64,000 nt of DNA from Planctomycetota bacterium (GTDB lineage Bacteria; Planctomycetota; B15-G4), in contig JAJDEO010000063.1 of assembly GCA_029259745.1 (NCBI GenBank), positions 1-64,000 on the forward strand, written 5' to 3'. How positions within the stretch are numbered: the first letter of the stretch is position 1; every line of letters starts with the position of its first letter. Made by a program: the position numbers and the translations under genes. Of this stretch, positions 28,381 through 38,032 are shown piece after piece. The notes under the pieces are model-generated. The model saw nothing but the letters and a program-made list of their open reading frames with translations, was not told the DNA's origin and did no database searches.

Positions 28381-30276
28381 CTACGGAATCTGGAGAACCA
28401 GACCGTTGGTCATCGAGATCCCGTTCGACGCACCCGCGTCGCCGAAGATCTGCTGGAGCACGAACGACGATCCGCCCGGGATCGTGACGTCGATCACACC
28501 CGGAATCGTGACGAGACCGAGGAAGTTCGCCTGCACGTTGATCTGGAGCGCGATCGGGAACGTGTAGAGTGTGCCACCCTTGAAGGGGAGCGACGCCTGA
28601 GCGAGCGAGACGAACATCACACCCGACGCGTTCGGCTGGATGCCGAACGAGTTGAGCGAGAAGCCCGAACCGCCGGGCGACAGATCGCCCGTACCCGTGA
28701 GCGACGGGATGATACCGCCGGTACCCGGATGACCCGGCTCGAGCGGCACGAACGCGCCGTCCGACGTGTACGTGAAGCCGTCCGCGATTACCGACGGAGC
28801 GCCCGTCGAACCTGACATCGCGACGTTCACATCACCCGCGCTGGACCCGGCCGGCGTGGTCACCCGCGCCGACGTTTGCGACAGGATCTGGACACTCGTG
28901 CCCGGAACTCCGTCGAAGGTCACGCCCGTGTTGCCGACCACGTTGCCACCGCTCACCGTCACGACCGTTCCACCTGTGATCGGGCCCTCATCGGGCGAGA
29001 CCGAGGTGATGTTCGGCGAGAGGTTGAAGCTGTAGAAAAGCGAGTTCGGCAGCGTCGAGGTTCCCTCGGCGTCCGTCACAGTGACGTCCACGGTCGAGAA
29101 CTGCACGCCCGGAGGTGCCTCGGCGACGATCGACGAACCCGAGATGACGTTGAACGAAAGCACGTCAACACCACCGAACTCGACGTCCGTCGTGCCCGCG
29201 AAGCCGAAGCCCGAGATCGTGATCTCCGTCCAACCACCCGTCTGCGAGACGGACGGGTTGATCGACGTCACGTTCGGCGGATCACCGCCCGGGCCGCCAC
29301 CACCGATGTCGAAGGGCCACACGTCCGAGAGACTCGTGTTCCCGGAGGCGTTCTTCTTCACCAAGATCGAGCCATCGACGGCCCCATTCGGCACATTGAC
29401 GACGATCTGGGTTCCACCGCCGGTGCTCGAGAGACCGAGTACCTTCAGCGCGGTACCGGTTGCTGCGCTGTTGGTGAACCAGACCTCGTTGTTCGACGTG
29501 GAGAAGTTCGATCCGTTGATCGTGATCGCACTGCCGATCGTCTGCGTGCCCGAGATGCCATTGATCTGCGGCTTGGAGCCGGAAATGACACCGTAGACAG
29601 CCTGAGCACCCGCACGGTCGTCGTTCGTCGTTGAACGAGCTGACTCCTGACCGTTACCGATGCTCGGGAACATAGTCGCGCCACCCGAGCCACTGTGGCC
29701 GAGGCCAAGCGCGTGGCCGTACTCGTGGCAGGCCACGCCCTGGAGATCGAACTGACTGCCACCGATCGTGCCGGGGCCGTCCGCCCAGGTGATGCTGGGG
29801 CAGAAGCGGATCGTCCAGCCGTCGCTGATCGGGCCCTGCATGTAGGCGAGCGTGCCGCCGCCACAGCCCGAGCCATTGGCCTGGAACGACATACCGTTGC
29901 CGTTCGTGCCGCCGTTCGCCGTCAGCGTGCCCTGGAAATGGGCGTCGAAGTTGGCACCCGAGTCACCGAGGATGTTGCCACCCACCGGGTCACCGGCACC
30001 TGTGCCGCCGTAGGGCACCGAGGCCCATTCGGCGACACCCTTCCAGAGTGCCATCACGGCGCCTGTCTGACCGGGGAACTGTGCGTCAGGCGTGGTGTTG
30101 TTGTTCGCCGCACTGTTCGTGAAGTTGTTCCAGACGCGGAAGTCGCGCTGGCCGGTTCCGAGGCTGCCACCAATGAGCGTGTACGCGGTGGTCGACGCGG
30201 GCGCCGACATCATGCTCACGGCCGTGACCGCCACTGCGAGTCCGGATGCTGCGAGGATCTTCTTACCGTTCATCAT
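28381..30276 (-). CDS. Secreted matrixin-like zinc metalloprotease with TIG repeats
   Basis: A 631-residue exported protein. ATG 30276 is preferred because AGGA lies five bases upstream; GTG 30288 is the frame's upstream limit. The signal peptide is followed by a metzincin domain whose zinc site HEYGHALGLGHS (HExxHxxGxxH, near residue 190) and Met-turn-like region (GGATMFPSIG) fit the M10A/matrixin group. Three IPT/TIG immunoglobulin-like domains follow, with starts at KPQINGISGTQTIG, PPNVTSINPSVSQTGG and SPNITSVSPDEGPITGG. The final ~115 residues are the shared C-terminal domain (GIIPSLTGTGDLSPGG, PFKGGTLYTFP, end TNGLVLQIP). It probably acts outside the cell. The upstream gene ends within the GTG overlap, suggesting one operon. 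Confidence 0.85.
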   Translation of the reverse strand: MMNGKKILAASGLAVAVTAVSMMSAPASTTAYTLIGGSLGTGQRDFRVWNNFTNSAANNNTTPDAQFPGQTGAVMALWKGVAEWASVPYGGTGAGDPVGGNILGDSGANFDAHFQGTLTANGGTNGNGMSFQANGSGCGGGTLAYMQGPISDGWTIRFCPSITWADGPGTIGGSQFDLQGVACHEYGHALGLGHSGSGGATMFPSIGNGQESARSTTNDDRAGAQAVYGVISGSKPQINGISGTQTIGSAITINGSNFSTSNNEVWFTNSAATGTALKVLGLSSTGGGTQIVVNVPNGAVDGSILVKKNASGNTSLSDVWPFDIGGGGPGGDPPNVTSINPSVSQTGGWTEITISGFGFAGTTDVEFGGVDVLSFNVISGSSIVAEAPPGVQFSTVDVTVTDAEGTSTLPNSLFYSFNLSPNITSVSPDEGPITGGTVVTVSGGNVVGNTGVTFDGVPGTSVQILSQTSARVTTPAGSSAGDVNVAMSGSTGAPSVIADGFTYTSDGAFVPLEPGHPGTGGIIPSLTGTGDLSPGGSGFSLNSFGIQPNASGVMFVSLAQASLPFKGGTLYTFPIALQINVQANFLGLVTIPGVIDVTIPGGSSFVLQQIFGDAGASNGISMTNGLVLQIP

Positions 30277-30284
30277 CGTGTTCC

Positions 30285-30872
30285 TCACTTTCCGTCGTTC
30301 GAGGGATTGGCGGCGGCCTTCTCGGCCTCGAGCGTAGCCTTGGCGGCTTCGAGCTGAATGTGCAGATCACGCACCGTGGTGCGCATATCGCTCAGCTTTG
30401 CGTTCGTCGACACAGCCATGCCTTCGCCCTTGCCGATGACGACCTTCGTCCCGAAGGCGTTCTCGACGCGGAATGCGTTGGCGAGGTTGTGAACGACGGG
30501 CATGCCGTCGAAGAACTCCACATTGCCATCCGTGAACAGGACGACCTCGGCACCGACGCGAACGTCCTGGGCCTCGGGCATCTCGGACATCATGAAGTTG
30601 TCCGCCGGATCATGGCTGCCCATGTAGACGACGTTCATCGACACGGGCTCGTTGCGGCGCATCGATTCACCGATGACCGTGAGCTTCGTGTAGACGACTT
30701 CTTCGCCGTCGATGGTCTTGCTGTGGACCGAACGTTCGACCACTTGCGCGTGAATCGTGTCGGTTGTGATCTCCATGAGCTGGGCAAGGTTCATGGCCTT
30801 GATACCGGCATGGAGGGGAACGGCGATGATCGCAAGGGCGACCAGGATGCCGAGAGATCTATGCAGGCGCAT
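30285..30872 (-). CDS. Exported protein of unknown function upstream of the protease
   Basis: A 195-residue product from ATG 30872, with GGAG about eight bases upstream. The signal peptide is LHRSLGILVALAIIAVPLHAG. The body is a single beta-rich domain (TIHAQVVERSVHSKTIDGEE, YTKLTVIGES) of a kind often annotated only as hypothetical and co-located with matrixin-like proteases. The C-terminus is an Ala/Glu/Lys-rich helix (LHIQLEAAKATLEAEKAAAN). The stop overlaps the possible GTG start of the protease, so the two are translationally linked. It could be a partner, chaperone or inhibitor of the protease; that is inference from position only. Confidence 0.65.
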   Translation of the reverse strand: MRLHRSLGILVALAIIAVPLHAGIKAMNLAQLMEITTDTIHAQVVERSVHSKTIDGEEVVYTKLTVIGESMRRNEPVSMNVVYMGSHDPADNFMMSEMPEAQDVRVGAEVVLFTDGNVEFFDGMPVVHNLANAFRVENAFGTKVVIGKGEGMAVSTNAKLSDMRTTVRDLHIQLEAAKATLEAEKAAANPSNDGK

Positions 30873-31171
30873 AGTGAGCTCCAGAGGACTGACTGGGGGG
30901 TTCCAGGAAAACGCGGAGAGACACCACCTGCGTCCGCAGAGCTCGGGGGGCTCGGCAAGGTGCTGAGTTCGGGGGAAGAGAGCCTGTCCGGGAGAGACGG
31001 CCGCAGGGGAGCCAAAAGTATAGGCGCAGTCTGGAGAACTGCCTAGGTCGAGTGACGACTCCGTGACAGTCACGTGAGGAAAGAGCGCGGGAACGGGGCC
31101 TATGGGTCCGGACGGACCTCGATTTGAGACCTCACGCCCCAGCAGAATCCAGAAAATCCGTTCCGAGTGCC
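30873..31171. promoter_or_regulatory. Leader region with two inverted repeats
   Basis: This is the upstream region of the protease operon. It contains AGGC-CAGT/ACTG-CCT arms in 31021-31045 with a one-base bulge, and GTGACAGTCAC (31063-31073), a perfect 5-bp inverted repeat around a central A. Either could be an operator. No gene is seen. Confidence 0.3.
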
Positions 31172-31558
31172 TCAGGCGCCGGTCGACGAGGGCGTCGCGC
31201 GGCGCAGATCGTCGAGGACGTCCGAACACCGCCGCACCGCGCGCGTGAAGTGAATCGCGAGGGTCCCGACCAGGATCAGCACGATCACTTGCCACCAGGA
31301 GGTCAGCCACGTGCGCCACCAGACCTGATCTTCGCGGGTCTCGAGGTAGATGATCAACGTGGTTTGCACGAGGCGCCAAACGAAGAACGCCACGGCCAGG
31401 AGCTGATACGTGCGCACACGCTTCTTCAGCGCCAGGAAGAGGCCGAGGTAGTCACCGCCTTCGAGACGCTTCTTGTCGGAATAACGGAGCTGGTGCCGCT
31501 CGGCCTCCGCGCGTGCACGCGCCTCGGCGGCGAGGGTCGGCTCGGTGCCGCTGGTCAC
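31172..31558 (-). CDS. Small membrane protein coupled to dsbD
   Basis: A 128-residue protein starting at GTG 31558, which overlaps the dsbD stop (GTGA). A polar, Ala/Glu/Arg-rich N-terminus leads into two transmembrane helices (YQLLAVAFFVWRLVQTTLIIYL and WWQVIVLILVGTLAIHF) separated by the Trp-rich loop DQVWWRTWLTSWW, and ends in a short charged tail. No family is recognised. The coupling suggests a role beside DsbD, or just polycistronic convenience. Confidence 0.65.
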   Translation of the reverse strand: MTSGTEPTLAAEARARAEAERHQLRYSDKKRLEGGDYLGLFLALKKRVRTYQLLAVAFFVWRLVQTTLIIYLETREDQVWWRTWLTSWWQVIVLILVGTLAIHFTRAVRRCSDVLDDLRRATPSSTGA

Positions 31559-34047
31559 TCGGCGACGAACCTCTCGAACGTCTCGACGGCGATCGCGTCG
31601 GGCTTCGGCATCGACATGCGGCGCACGATCTCGAAGTCGTCGTCGCCCTTCGGCTTGACGAGCGCGTAGAGCGGCAGCGTCACGGTGCTGAAGCGCGCGC
31701 TCATGAGATCCTTGTTGGCCTCGTCGCCCGCGCGGTGCTCGTCCGTGCGGCGATCGGTGTAGAGCTTCGCGAAGACGACGTCCTTGCTCAGCGCCGCAAA
31801 CTCCGGCAGCTCGAAGACGCTCTTCTCGACGATGCGGCAGTTCACGCACGTCACGCCCGTGAAGTCGACGAATACGGGCTTGCCCGTCGCGCGCGATTCG
31901 GCCAAGGCCGCGTCGAAGTCGCCGATCCAAGGCACGTTGCTCTTCTGCTTCTGGTCGTCCGCGACGCCATAGTCGCTCGGCGGCAGATACGACTCGAGCG
32001 CTCCGCCGAGGCTCTTGCCCGTCATGCCCGTGGACAGGAACAGGACGAGCGCCGTGACGAGCAGGGCCGAGACTCCGCGACCACCCTTGAAGGACAGCTT
32101 CGGCGCCTCGTAGTCGTGCGGCAGCTTGTACGTGCCGTAGAGATACAGCGCCAGCGCGGCCATGAGCATGATCGCCGCGAGCAGCATCGTCGGGCGCGGC
32201 ATGAGCTCGAGGCCCCAGACGATGTCGGCGTTCGAGAAGAACTTCAGCGCCGCGACGAGCTCGATGAAGCCCATCGCTGCTTTCACCGTCAGCATCCACC
32301 CGCCGGCACTCGGCAAGCTCGACAGCGCGTTCGGGAACATGGCGAGCAGCACGAACGGCAGCGCGAACATCGTCGAGAAGGAAAGCATCCCGATGACGAT
32401 CAGCAGCGGCGAGTCGGCCGTCGAGAAGCCCGCGAGCAGCGTGCCGACGACAGGCGCCGTGCACGTGAACGCCGTGATCGTGAAGACGAAGCCCATCGCC
32501 ATGACGGGCATGTAGCCCGAGTCGGCCGAGGAGTCGCCCTTGCCCTGCGCCATGTTCGTGAGGAACGCGGGCGGCTGCAGGTCGTAGAAGCCGAGCAGCG
32601 ACAGACCGAAGAAGACGAACAGCACGCCCACGGCGATGTTCACCCAAGGATTCGTCGCGAAACTCGCCGCGGCGCCCGCCGACACGAGCGCGAGCAGCAG
32701 CCCGAAGCCCGTGTACGTACCGATGATTCCACCGCCGTAAGCCAGCGCGTACTTCGTGGCGCCCTTGCCGCCGGTGGCCTCGGCGCGCTTCGTGAAGAAG
32801 GACACCGTGATCGGGATCATCGGGAAGACGCAGGGCGTCAGCAGCGCGAAGAGCGCCGCGAGCATCGAGAGCCCGATGACGGAGATGAGGTTCCCCTCGC
32901 CGAGCGCGCTCAGGAGGCGCGACTCGATGTCGTCGCTTGGGCCGGACGCCGAGCTCGCGTTCGTCTCCGTCTCGGACGACTCCGTGGCGTCGACGTCGTC
33001 GGAGCTTGTGGGCGGCTCGGCCGAACCGCGAGCGTTGACGGCGAGCTGGTCGCGGCTTGGCTCGCCACCGGCCGTCACGTTCAGCGTGAACATCTCTTCG
33101 ACAGGCGGGTAGCAGACTTCGTCGCACGCCTGGAACTCGACGGTGACCTCGAGCGGGACGTCCCCGGAAACGTCGGCGGCGAGCGTGATCGGCACCGTGA
33201 TGTCGAACTCGCCCGACCAGACCTGATACGTCTCCTCGCCGAACTGGCCGTACTCGACCGTGAGGTCGTGATCGATGTCCTTCGGATAGTTGGCAGCGCC
33301 GATCGTGACACCATCGACGGGCGACGTCACCGACACGCGCGTACGAATCGGGTCGAGCATCGGCCCGTTGTCACTGTCGGACGTGTAGACGTGATACGGC
33401 GACTCGATGTCGAAGGCCACGCGCAACGTGGACGTCGCGCCGGGGGGCACCGTCGCGAGCGACGATGTCGTCACGGTGACGGGCCCGTCCGAGATCTCGC
33501 GCGAGACCGTGTTGCCGAGCGCCACGTCGTCGCCACCCGTCGCCGGGATCACGGTGAGCTTGAAGGCGATGGGCTCGTCGTACTGCGGCGGCAGGCACGA
33601 GGCGTCGTCGCAGGCCTGACTGTTGACGAGCAGCGCGCCAGACACCTCGCCGGCGGCGCTGGCCGCGATGGCCACGTCGACCTCGACGGTGAAGACACCG
33701 CCCATGACGAGGAAGCGTTCGACCTCCCCCGTGCCGTAGTCGACGACGAGCTCTTCGGCGATGTCGGGGAAGCGCGTCTCGACGAGCGTGAATGCCTCGT
33801 CGTCCTCCGCGATCGACACGGCCGTGCGGATGATGAAGTCACCCGGCGAGTTGGGCGCGTAGAGGTGGTAGGGCTTCTCGATCTCGAAGCGCAGCGGCAG
33901 GGTCACGGTCGACCCGGCGGCCACCGGCGTGCTGGGTGCCTCGACCGAGATCGAGACCGGGTTGTCCTGGGCGCTGGCCGGCGTCGGCAGCAACGCACAG
34001 AGCGCAAGGACAGCGAGCCACGCAACGCGGGCGGTCGGACGGGTCAT
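31555..34047 (-). CDS. dsbD: Thiol:disulfide interchange protein DsbD, with duplicated N-terminal redox domain
   Basis: Carries electrons from cytosolic thioredoxin across the inner membrane to periplasmic reductants. The 830 residues start at ATG 34047 with a signal peptide (VAWLAVLALCALLPTPASAQ). Two DsbD-alpha-like domains follow, each with a Cys pair: CDDASCLPPQ, then CDEVCYPPVEE. E. coli DsbD has one. The central eight-helix domain begins LLTPCVFPMIPITVSFF. The C-terminal thioredoxin-like domain has VDFTGVTCVNCRIVEKSVF, a CxxC site. It is followed by a coupled small membrane gene. A natural client would be the TlpA-like protein at 40873-41961. Confidence 0.93.
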   Translation of the reverse strand: MTRPTARVAWLAVLALCALLPTPASAQDNPVSISVEAPSTPVAAGSTVTLPLRFEIEKPYHLYAPNSPGDFIIRTAVSIAEDDEAFTLVETRFPDIAEELVVDYGTGEVERFLVMGGVFTVEVDVAIAASAAGEVSGALLVNSQACDDASCLPPQYDEPIAFKLTVIPATGGDDVALGNTVSREISDGPVTVTTSSLATVPPGATSTLRVAFDIESPYHVYTSDSDNGPMLDPIRTRVSVTSPVDGVTIGAANYPKDIDHDLTVEYGQFGEETYQVWSGEFDITVPITLAADVSGDVPLEVTVEFQACDEVCYPPVEEMFTLNVTAGGEPSRDQLAVNARGSAEPPTSSDDVDATESSETETNASSASGPSDDIESRLLSALGEGNLISVIGLSMLAALFALLTPCVFPMIPITVSFFTKRAEATGGKGATKYALAYGGGIIGTYTGFGLLLALVSAGAAASFATNPWVNIAVGVLFVFFGLSLLGFYDLQPPAFLTNMAQGKGDSSADSGYMPVMAMGFVFTITAFTCTAPVVGTLLAGFSTADSPLLIVIGMLSFSTMFALPFVLLAMFPNALSSLPSAGGWMLTVKAAMGFIELVAALKFFSNADIVWGLELMPRPTMLLAAIMLMAALALYLYGTYKLPHDYEAPKLSFKGGRGVSALLVTALVLFLSTGMTGKSLGGALESYLPPSDYGVADDQKQKSNVPWIGDFDAALAESRATGKPVFVDFTGVTCVNCRIVEKSVFELPEFAALSKDVVFAKLYTDRRTDEHRAGDEANKDLMSARFSTVTLPLYALVKPKGDDDFEIVRRMSMPKPDAIAVETFERFVAE

Positions 34048-34258
34048 GGAGACTTCTCGGGCAGGCACTGTCGACGGGCAAGTGGATACGGATGCGGGCC
34101 ACGGCCGTTGGCGCACGACGCGGGTCCCTCCTCAGATCGATGCCAGAGGAGTCTGTATGTCTCAGCGAACAACCGATCATGCACGATCGGCGCTGATGCA
34201 GCAGCCCGCAGCGAGGTCATTCCCACCCGTGGCAGCACTGATCCACGGGAGCTTCTGG

Positions 34259-35350
34259 TCAGTCGGACGCCGCCAGAGCCGCGGCGGCTTCGGCCTCCAT
34301 GACTCGGATCTCCTCGACGAGGGCGTCGACGATCTCGTCCTCACGCACCTTCCGGACGACCTCACCCTTGCGGAACAGCAGCCCCTCGCCCTTTCCGCCC
34401 GCGATCCCGATGTCGGCCTCGCGGGCCTCGCCGGGGCCGTTCACGGCACAGCCGAGCACCGAGATGCGCACCGGCAGCGTGCAGCGGTCCAGGCGACGCT
34501 TGGCCTCGGCGACGATGGCTTCGAGGTCGATCTCGATGCGTCCGCAGGTCGGGCAGGCGATGACCTCCGGCGAGGTGACGCGCACGCCGGTGGCCTTGAG
34601 GATGTCGTATGCGACGGGGATCTCGCGCGCCGGGTCGATCGTGGTCAGCGAGACGCGGATCGTGTCGCCGATGCCCTTGAGCAGGATCGCGCCGATGCCA
34701 GCGGCCGACTTGATCGCGCCGTAGACGGGGTCACCGGCCTCGGTGATCCCGACGTGCAGCGGGACGTCGCTCTGCTCGGCGAAGGCCGTGTTCGCGGCCA
34801 CGGCCGACTGCACATCCGTCGACTTGATCGACACGATGATCTTCTCGACACCCACGTCGCGCGCAAAGGCCACGTGCCGCAGCGCCGACTCGACGAGCGC
34901 GTCCGGCGAGGGCCAACCGTGCTTCTCGAGCAGATCCTTCTCCAGCGACCCACTGTTCACGCCGATCCGGATCGCCGTGCCCTTGATGCGGGCGGCTTCG
35001 AGCACCTCGCGCACCTTCTTCTCCGAGCCGATGTTGCCCGGGTTGATGCGGACTTTGTGGGCGCCGTTGGCGATGGCGGCCAGGGCCATGACGTGGTTGA
35101 AGTGGATGTCAGCGATGAACGGGACACTCATCGCCTTCACCCAGAAGGGAATGTTGTCGGCCGCCGCCTTCGTCGGGATCGTGACGCGCACGAGCTCGCA
35201 GCCGGCGTCTTGCAGTGCGCGGATCTGGCGCAGCGTGGCCTGGGCGTCGTCGCTGTCGGACGTGGTCATCGACTGGACGAAGACGGGCTGGTCGCTGCCG
35301 ATGACGAGGTCACCGACGGGCACCTGGATGGTCGGACGACGCGTGATCAT
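34259..35350 (-). CDS. ispG: 4-hydroxy-3-methylbut-2-enyl diphosphate synthase (GcpE)
   Basis: Penultimate enzyme of the MEP isoprenoid pathway, converting MEcPP to HMBPP with a [4Fe-4S] cluster. The 363 residues match the two-domain bacterial form. The N-terminal TIM barrel begins RRPTIQVPVGDLVIGSDQPV and includes ADIHFNHVMALAA and KVRINPGNIG. The cluster ligands are in IACPTCGRIEID and SVLGCAVNGPGEA. The start is ATG 35350. It is monocistronic. Confidence 0.97.
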   Translation of the reverse strand: MITRRPTIQVPVGDLVIGSDQPVFVQSMTTSDSDDAQATLRQIRALQDAGCELVRVTIPTKAAADNIPFWVKAMSVPFIADIHFNHVMALAAIANGAHKVRINPGNIGSEKKVREVLEAARIKGTAIRIGVNSGSLEKDLLEKHGWPSPDALVESALRHVAFARDVGVEKIIVSIKSTDVQSAVAANTAFAEQSDVPLHVGITEAGDPVYGAIKSAAGIGAILLKGIGDTIRVSLTTIDPAREIPVAYDILKATGVRVTSPEVIACPTCGRIEIDLEAIVAEAKRRLDRCTLPVRISVLGCAVNGPGEAREADIGIAGGKGEGLLFRKGEVVRKVREDEIVDALVEEIRVMEAEAAAALAASD

Positions 35351-35472
35351 GGGGCGGGCTGCGCTGGGGAGGTGCGGCGAGAACTCGAAAGCCAGGCATC
35401 AGTGATAGCCGACGAGCCGGGCGACCTGCACCAGGATATTGCGCGGGCGCGCACGGCGGCGCGGCGCGCGAC

Positions 35473-36420
35473 CTACTCGTCCCAGAGCGAGGCCACCGAG
35501 TACGGGCTTCCTGCGGGGGCCCAGAAGGTGCCGTCGACGTAGCGGCGGCGGCGGTCGAGGCCGTCGATGGCAGCCATCGCGTCGGCGGGCAGCTCGAGGC
35601 TCGCGGCGGCAAAGTTCTGCTCAAGCCGCTCGGGATTGACGGACTTCGGGATCACGCTCGTGCCGCGCTGCAGTCCCCAGGCGAGGAGCACCTGGGCCGG
35701 CGTGGCGCCGAGGTCGGCGGCGATCGACGCAATCGCCGCGTCTTCGAGGAGCACCGGATCGTCGTCGCCGCGCATGACGTCGGGACGGTCGCCCGAACCC
35801 AGCGGGGAGTAGGCCGTGACGTGGATGCCGTGCTCCTTGCCGAACGCGACGAGCTCGGGCTGCCGGAGATAGGGGTGCATCTCGACCTGGTCCATCTCGG
35901 GGCGGATGCGCGCGTCGAGATGCGCCTCGAGCTTCGCGACGGAGTAGTTCGAGACGCCGATGTGCTTGACGAGCCCGGCGTCGACGAGCGCCTCCATCGC
36001 GCCCCATGTCTCCGCCAGCGGGATCTCGTCGAGCGAGACGAGGTCGGCCGGCTCGAGCGGGCTGTGAGGTTCGCGCACGAGGGCCACGGGCCAGTGCACG
36101 AGGTAGAGGTCGAGGTGCTCGAGGCCGAGATCGGACAGCGTCTGCTCGGCACCCGCGCGCACGTCGGCCGCGCGGTGATGCGTGCACCAGAGCTTCGACG
36201 TCACCCAGAGATCGTCGCGGGCGACGCCGTCACCCATGCCCTTTGCCAGGGCCGCTCCGACTTCCTGCTCGTTGCCGTAGATCGCCGCACAGTCGATGTG
36301 GCGGTAGCCGATACGCAGCGCTTCGCGGACGGCCGCGCCGACCTCGCCGGGGGCTGACTTCCACGTGCCGAGGCCGAGGGCGGGCATCGTGTCGTCGTTG
36401 CGGAAGGTGAGAGTGCGCAT
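35473..36420 (-). CDS. Aldo/keto reductase
   Basis: A 315-residue NADPH-dependent AKR-superfamily oxidoreductase. The catalytic tetrad is visible: Asp and Tyr in HIDCAAIYGNE, Lys in LWVTSKLWCTHH, His in YLVHWPVAL. VIPKSVNPERLEQNF is the cofactor-binding signature. It resembles AKR enzymes that act on aldehydes or sugars; the substrate is not predictable. ATG 36420 begins MRTLTFRNDDTMPALGLGTW, the usual N-terminal pattern. The 277 bp upstream to the desulfurase gene contains only weak coding-like frames. Confidence 0.93.
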   Translation of the reverse strand: MRTLTFRNDDTMPALGLGTWKSAPGEVGAAVREALRIGYRHIDCAAIYGNEQEVGAALAKGMGDGVARDDLWVTSKLWCTHHRAADVRAGAEQTLSDLGLEHLDLYLVHWPVALVREPHSPLEPADLVSLDEIPLAETWGAMEALVDAGLVKHIGVSNYSVAKLEAHLDARIRPEMDQVEMHPYLRQPELVAFGKEHGIHVTAYSPLGSGDRPDVMRGDDDPVLLEDAAIASIAADLGATPAQVLLAWGLQRGTSVIPKSVNPERLEQNFAAASLELPADAMAAIDGLDRRRRYVDGTFWAPAGSPYSVASLWDE

Positions 36421-36697
36421 CGCGTCGTCGTCTCCGGGGGATGAAGGTCGGGGCCACGAAGAGTGACGCGTCGCACGCCCCGACGTCCAGCGCGCGTCGG
36501 GGAAGCGCTGCCGTCCGCGTCGGCGCCGACGCGCATCGCATGACCCCCGCCGACCTCGATTCCACCCGTGAAGCCCGTCATGGCCTGCGCGACGAAGATC
36601 TCCCACGGCGGTGTGCCGGCGGCCGCGCAGCTCAGGGCGCTTGCGCCTCCTCGGTGGTGTTCGACGAAGCCGGCCGCGGTCACCCGCGTCGCAGGGC

Positions 36698-37927
36698 TCA
36701 CGCCGGCTTGCCGGCGAGGCGCGCGGCCTCGGCCGCCTCGGGGAGGGCTGCGAGCAGGGCGTCGATCTCGCGCTCCGACGTGTAGGCCGCGATGCTGGCA
36801 CGCACGGTCGGGCCGCCGAGGAGACGCTCGAGGAGTGGTTCGGCGCAGTGGAATCCCGCGCGCACCGCGATGCCGGACATGTCGAGCACCATCGCCGCGA
36901 CGTGTGGGTCGCCGTCGAGAACGTCGATCGACACGGCGCCGCTGCGGCTCGCCGCGTCGGGTGGGCCGATGACGCGCACACCCTCGATCGCGGCGAGGCC
37001 TGCGAGCAGGCGCTCGAGCAGCGCGATCTCGTGGGCGCGGATGTTGGCCGCCCCGAGCTCCTCGATCAGATCCAGCGCCGGGACGAACCCGATCGCCTGC
37101 GTGATCGGCGGCGTGCCAGCCTCGAAGCGATGCGGGACGTCGGCCCAGCTCGGACCTTCTTCCCAGCTCACCCGCGCGACCATCTCCCCGCCGAACGTCA
37201 CGGGCTCCATCTCGGCGAGCAGCTCGGCACGCCCGACGAGGACGCCGAGACCCGTCGGCCCGAAAGACTTATGCGCGGACGTTACAAGGAAGTCCGATGC
37301 CTGAAGCGAGTTATCTACGGGAAGGTGGGCGACCGCCTGCGTGGCATCGATCAGGACCGGAACGCCGCGCGCGTGGGCCGCATCCGCGATCGCGGCCGTG
37401 TCGACGATGGTCCCGACGGCATTCGAGACCCGCGTCGTGGCCACGAAGGCCGTGTTTGCAGGCAGCTCAAAGGATTCCAAGAGACCATCATCCGACACCG
37501 GAGCCACCGTCAACGTCGCACCTGTGCGTCGACAGACCTCCATCCACGGGACGAGATTGCTGTGGTGCTCGAGCGCCGTGACGACGATCCGATCGCCGAG
37601 ACCGATGCGCGGCTCGAGCCACCCGCGCGCGACGAGGTTCACGGCCTCCGTCGCGTTGCGCGTGAAGACGACCTCCCCGGCCTGGGCACCGAGAAACCGC
37701 GCGACCCGCTGGCGTGCGCCCTCGAACGCCTCGGTCGCCGCGCGGGCGCGTCGGTGCGTGGCGCGGTGGACGTTGGCGTTGTCGCGCTCGGCGAAGCGTG
37801 TCATGGCGTCGAGCACGGCCTGCGGGCGGTGCGTCGTGGCGGCGTTGTCGAGCGCGGCCTCGTGGGGCTCGGATGCCACGAGCGCCGGGAAACGAGCCCG
37901 CAAGGCCTCGACGTCGTAGCCCGTCAT
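36698..37927 (-). CDS. SufS/CsdA-type cysteine desulfurase
   Basis: A PLP enzyme that takes sulfur from cysteine for Fe-S clusters or other thiolation; 409 residues. ALDNAATTHRP at the N-terminus, FTRNATEAVNLVARGW, VVTALEHHSNLVPW, and TSAHKSFGPTGLGVL with the PLP lysine mark the class-V aminotransferase family, group II. The active-site cysteine is C361 in AGFHCAEPLLERL. No suf scaffold genes are adjacent, so it may be a stand-alone desulfurase. If the Sec call at 41200 is right, a desulfurase of this family could also supply selenium, but nothing here proves that. Confidence 0.92.
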   Translation of the reverse strand: MTGYDVEALRARFPALVASEPHEAALDNAATTHRPQAVLDAMTRFAERDNANVHRATHRRARAATEAFEGARQRVARFLGAQAGEVVFTRNATEAVNLVARGWLEPRIGLGDRIVVTALEHHSNLVPWMEVCRRTGATLTVAPVSDDGLLESFELPANTAFVATTRVSNAVGTIVDTAAIADAAHARGVPVLIDATQAVAHLPVDNSLQASDFLVTSAHKSFGPTGLGVLVGRAELLAEMEPVTFGGEMVARVSWEEGPSWADVPHRFEAGTPPITQAIGFVPALDLIEELGAANIRAHEIALLERLLAGLAAIEGVRVIGPPDAASRSGAVSIDVLDGDPHVAAMVLDMSGIAVRAGFHCAEPLLERLLGGPTVRASIAAYTSEREIDALLAALPEAAEAARLAGKPA

Positions 37928-38032
37928 CCGACAACCCTCAGCCGACGGTGGTTGAAGCGCTTCCCAACGACGTGATCGGCGCAGCGGGTGCTGCCACGGA
38001 CTGCGCGACGGTCGTCCGGCAGACTCATGCCG

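Noticed and set aside
31513-34302. A 929-codon plus-strand frame opposite dsbD
   Set aside because: Low-complexity Arg/His/Asp-rich composition and no domains, whereas dsbD on the minus strand is complete.
36421-36697. A GTG frame overlapping the desulfurase stop at 36701 (SPATRVTAAGFVEHHRG...)
   Set aside because: It has a coding-like patch around PPWEIFVAQAMTGFTGG but runs into the aldo/keto reductase in another frame with no natural end. It may be a remnant, but the evidence is too weak to call a gene.
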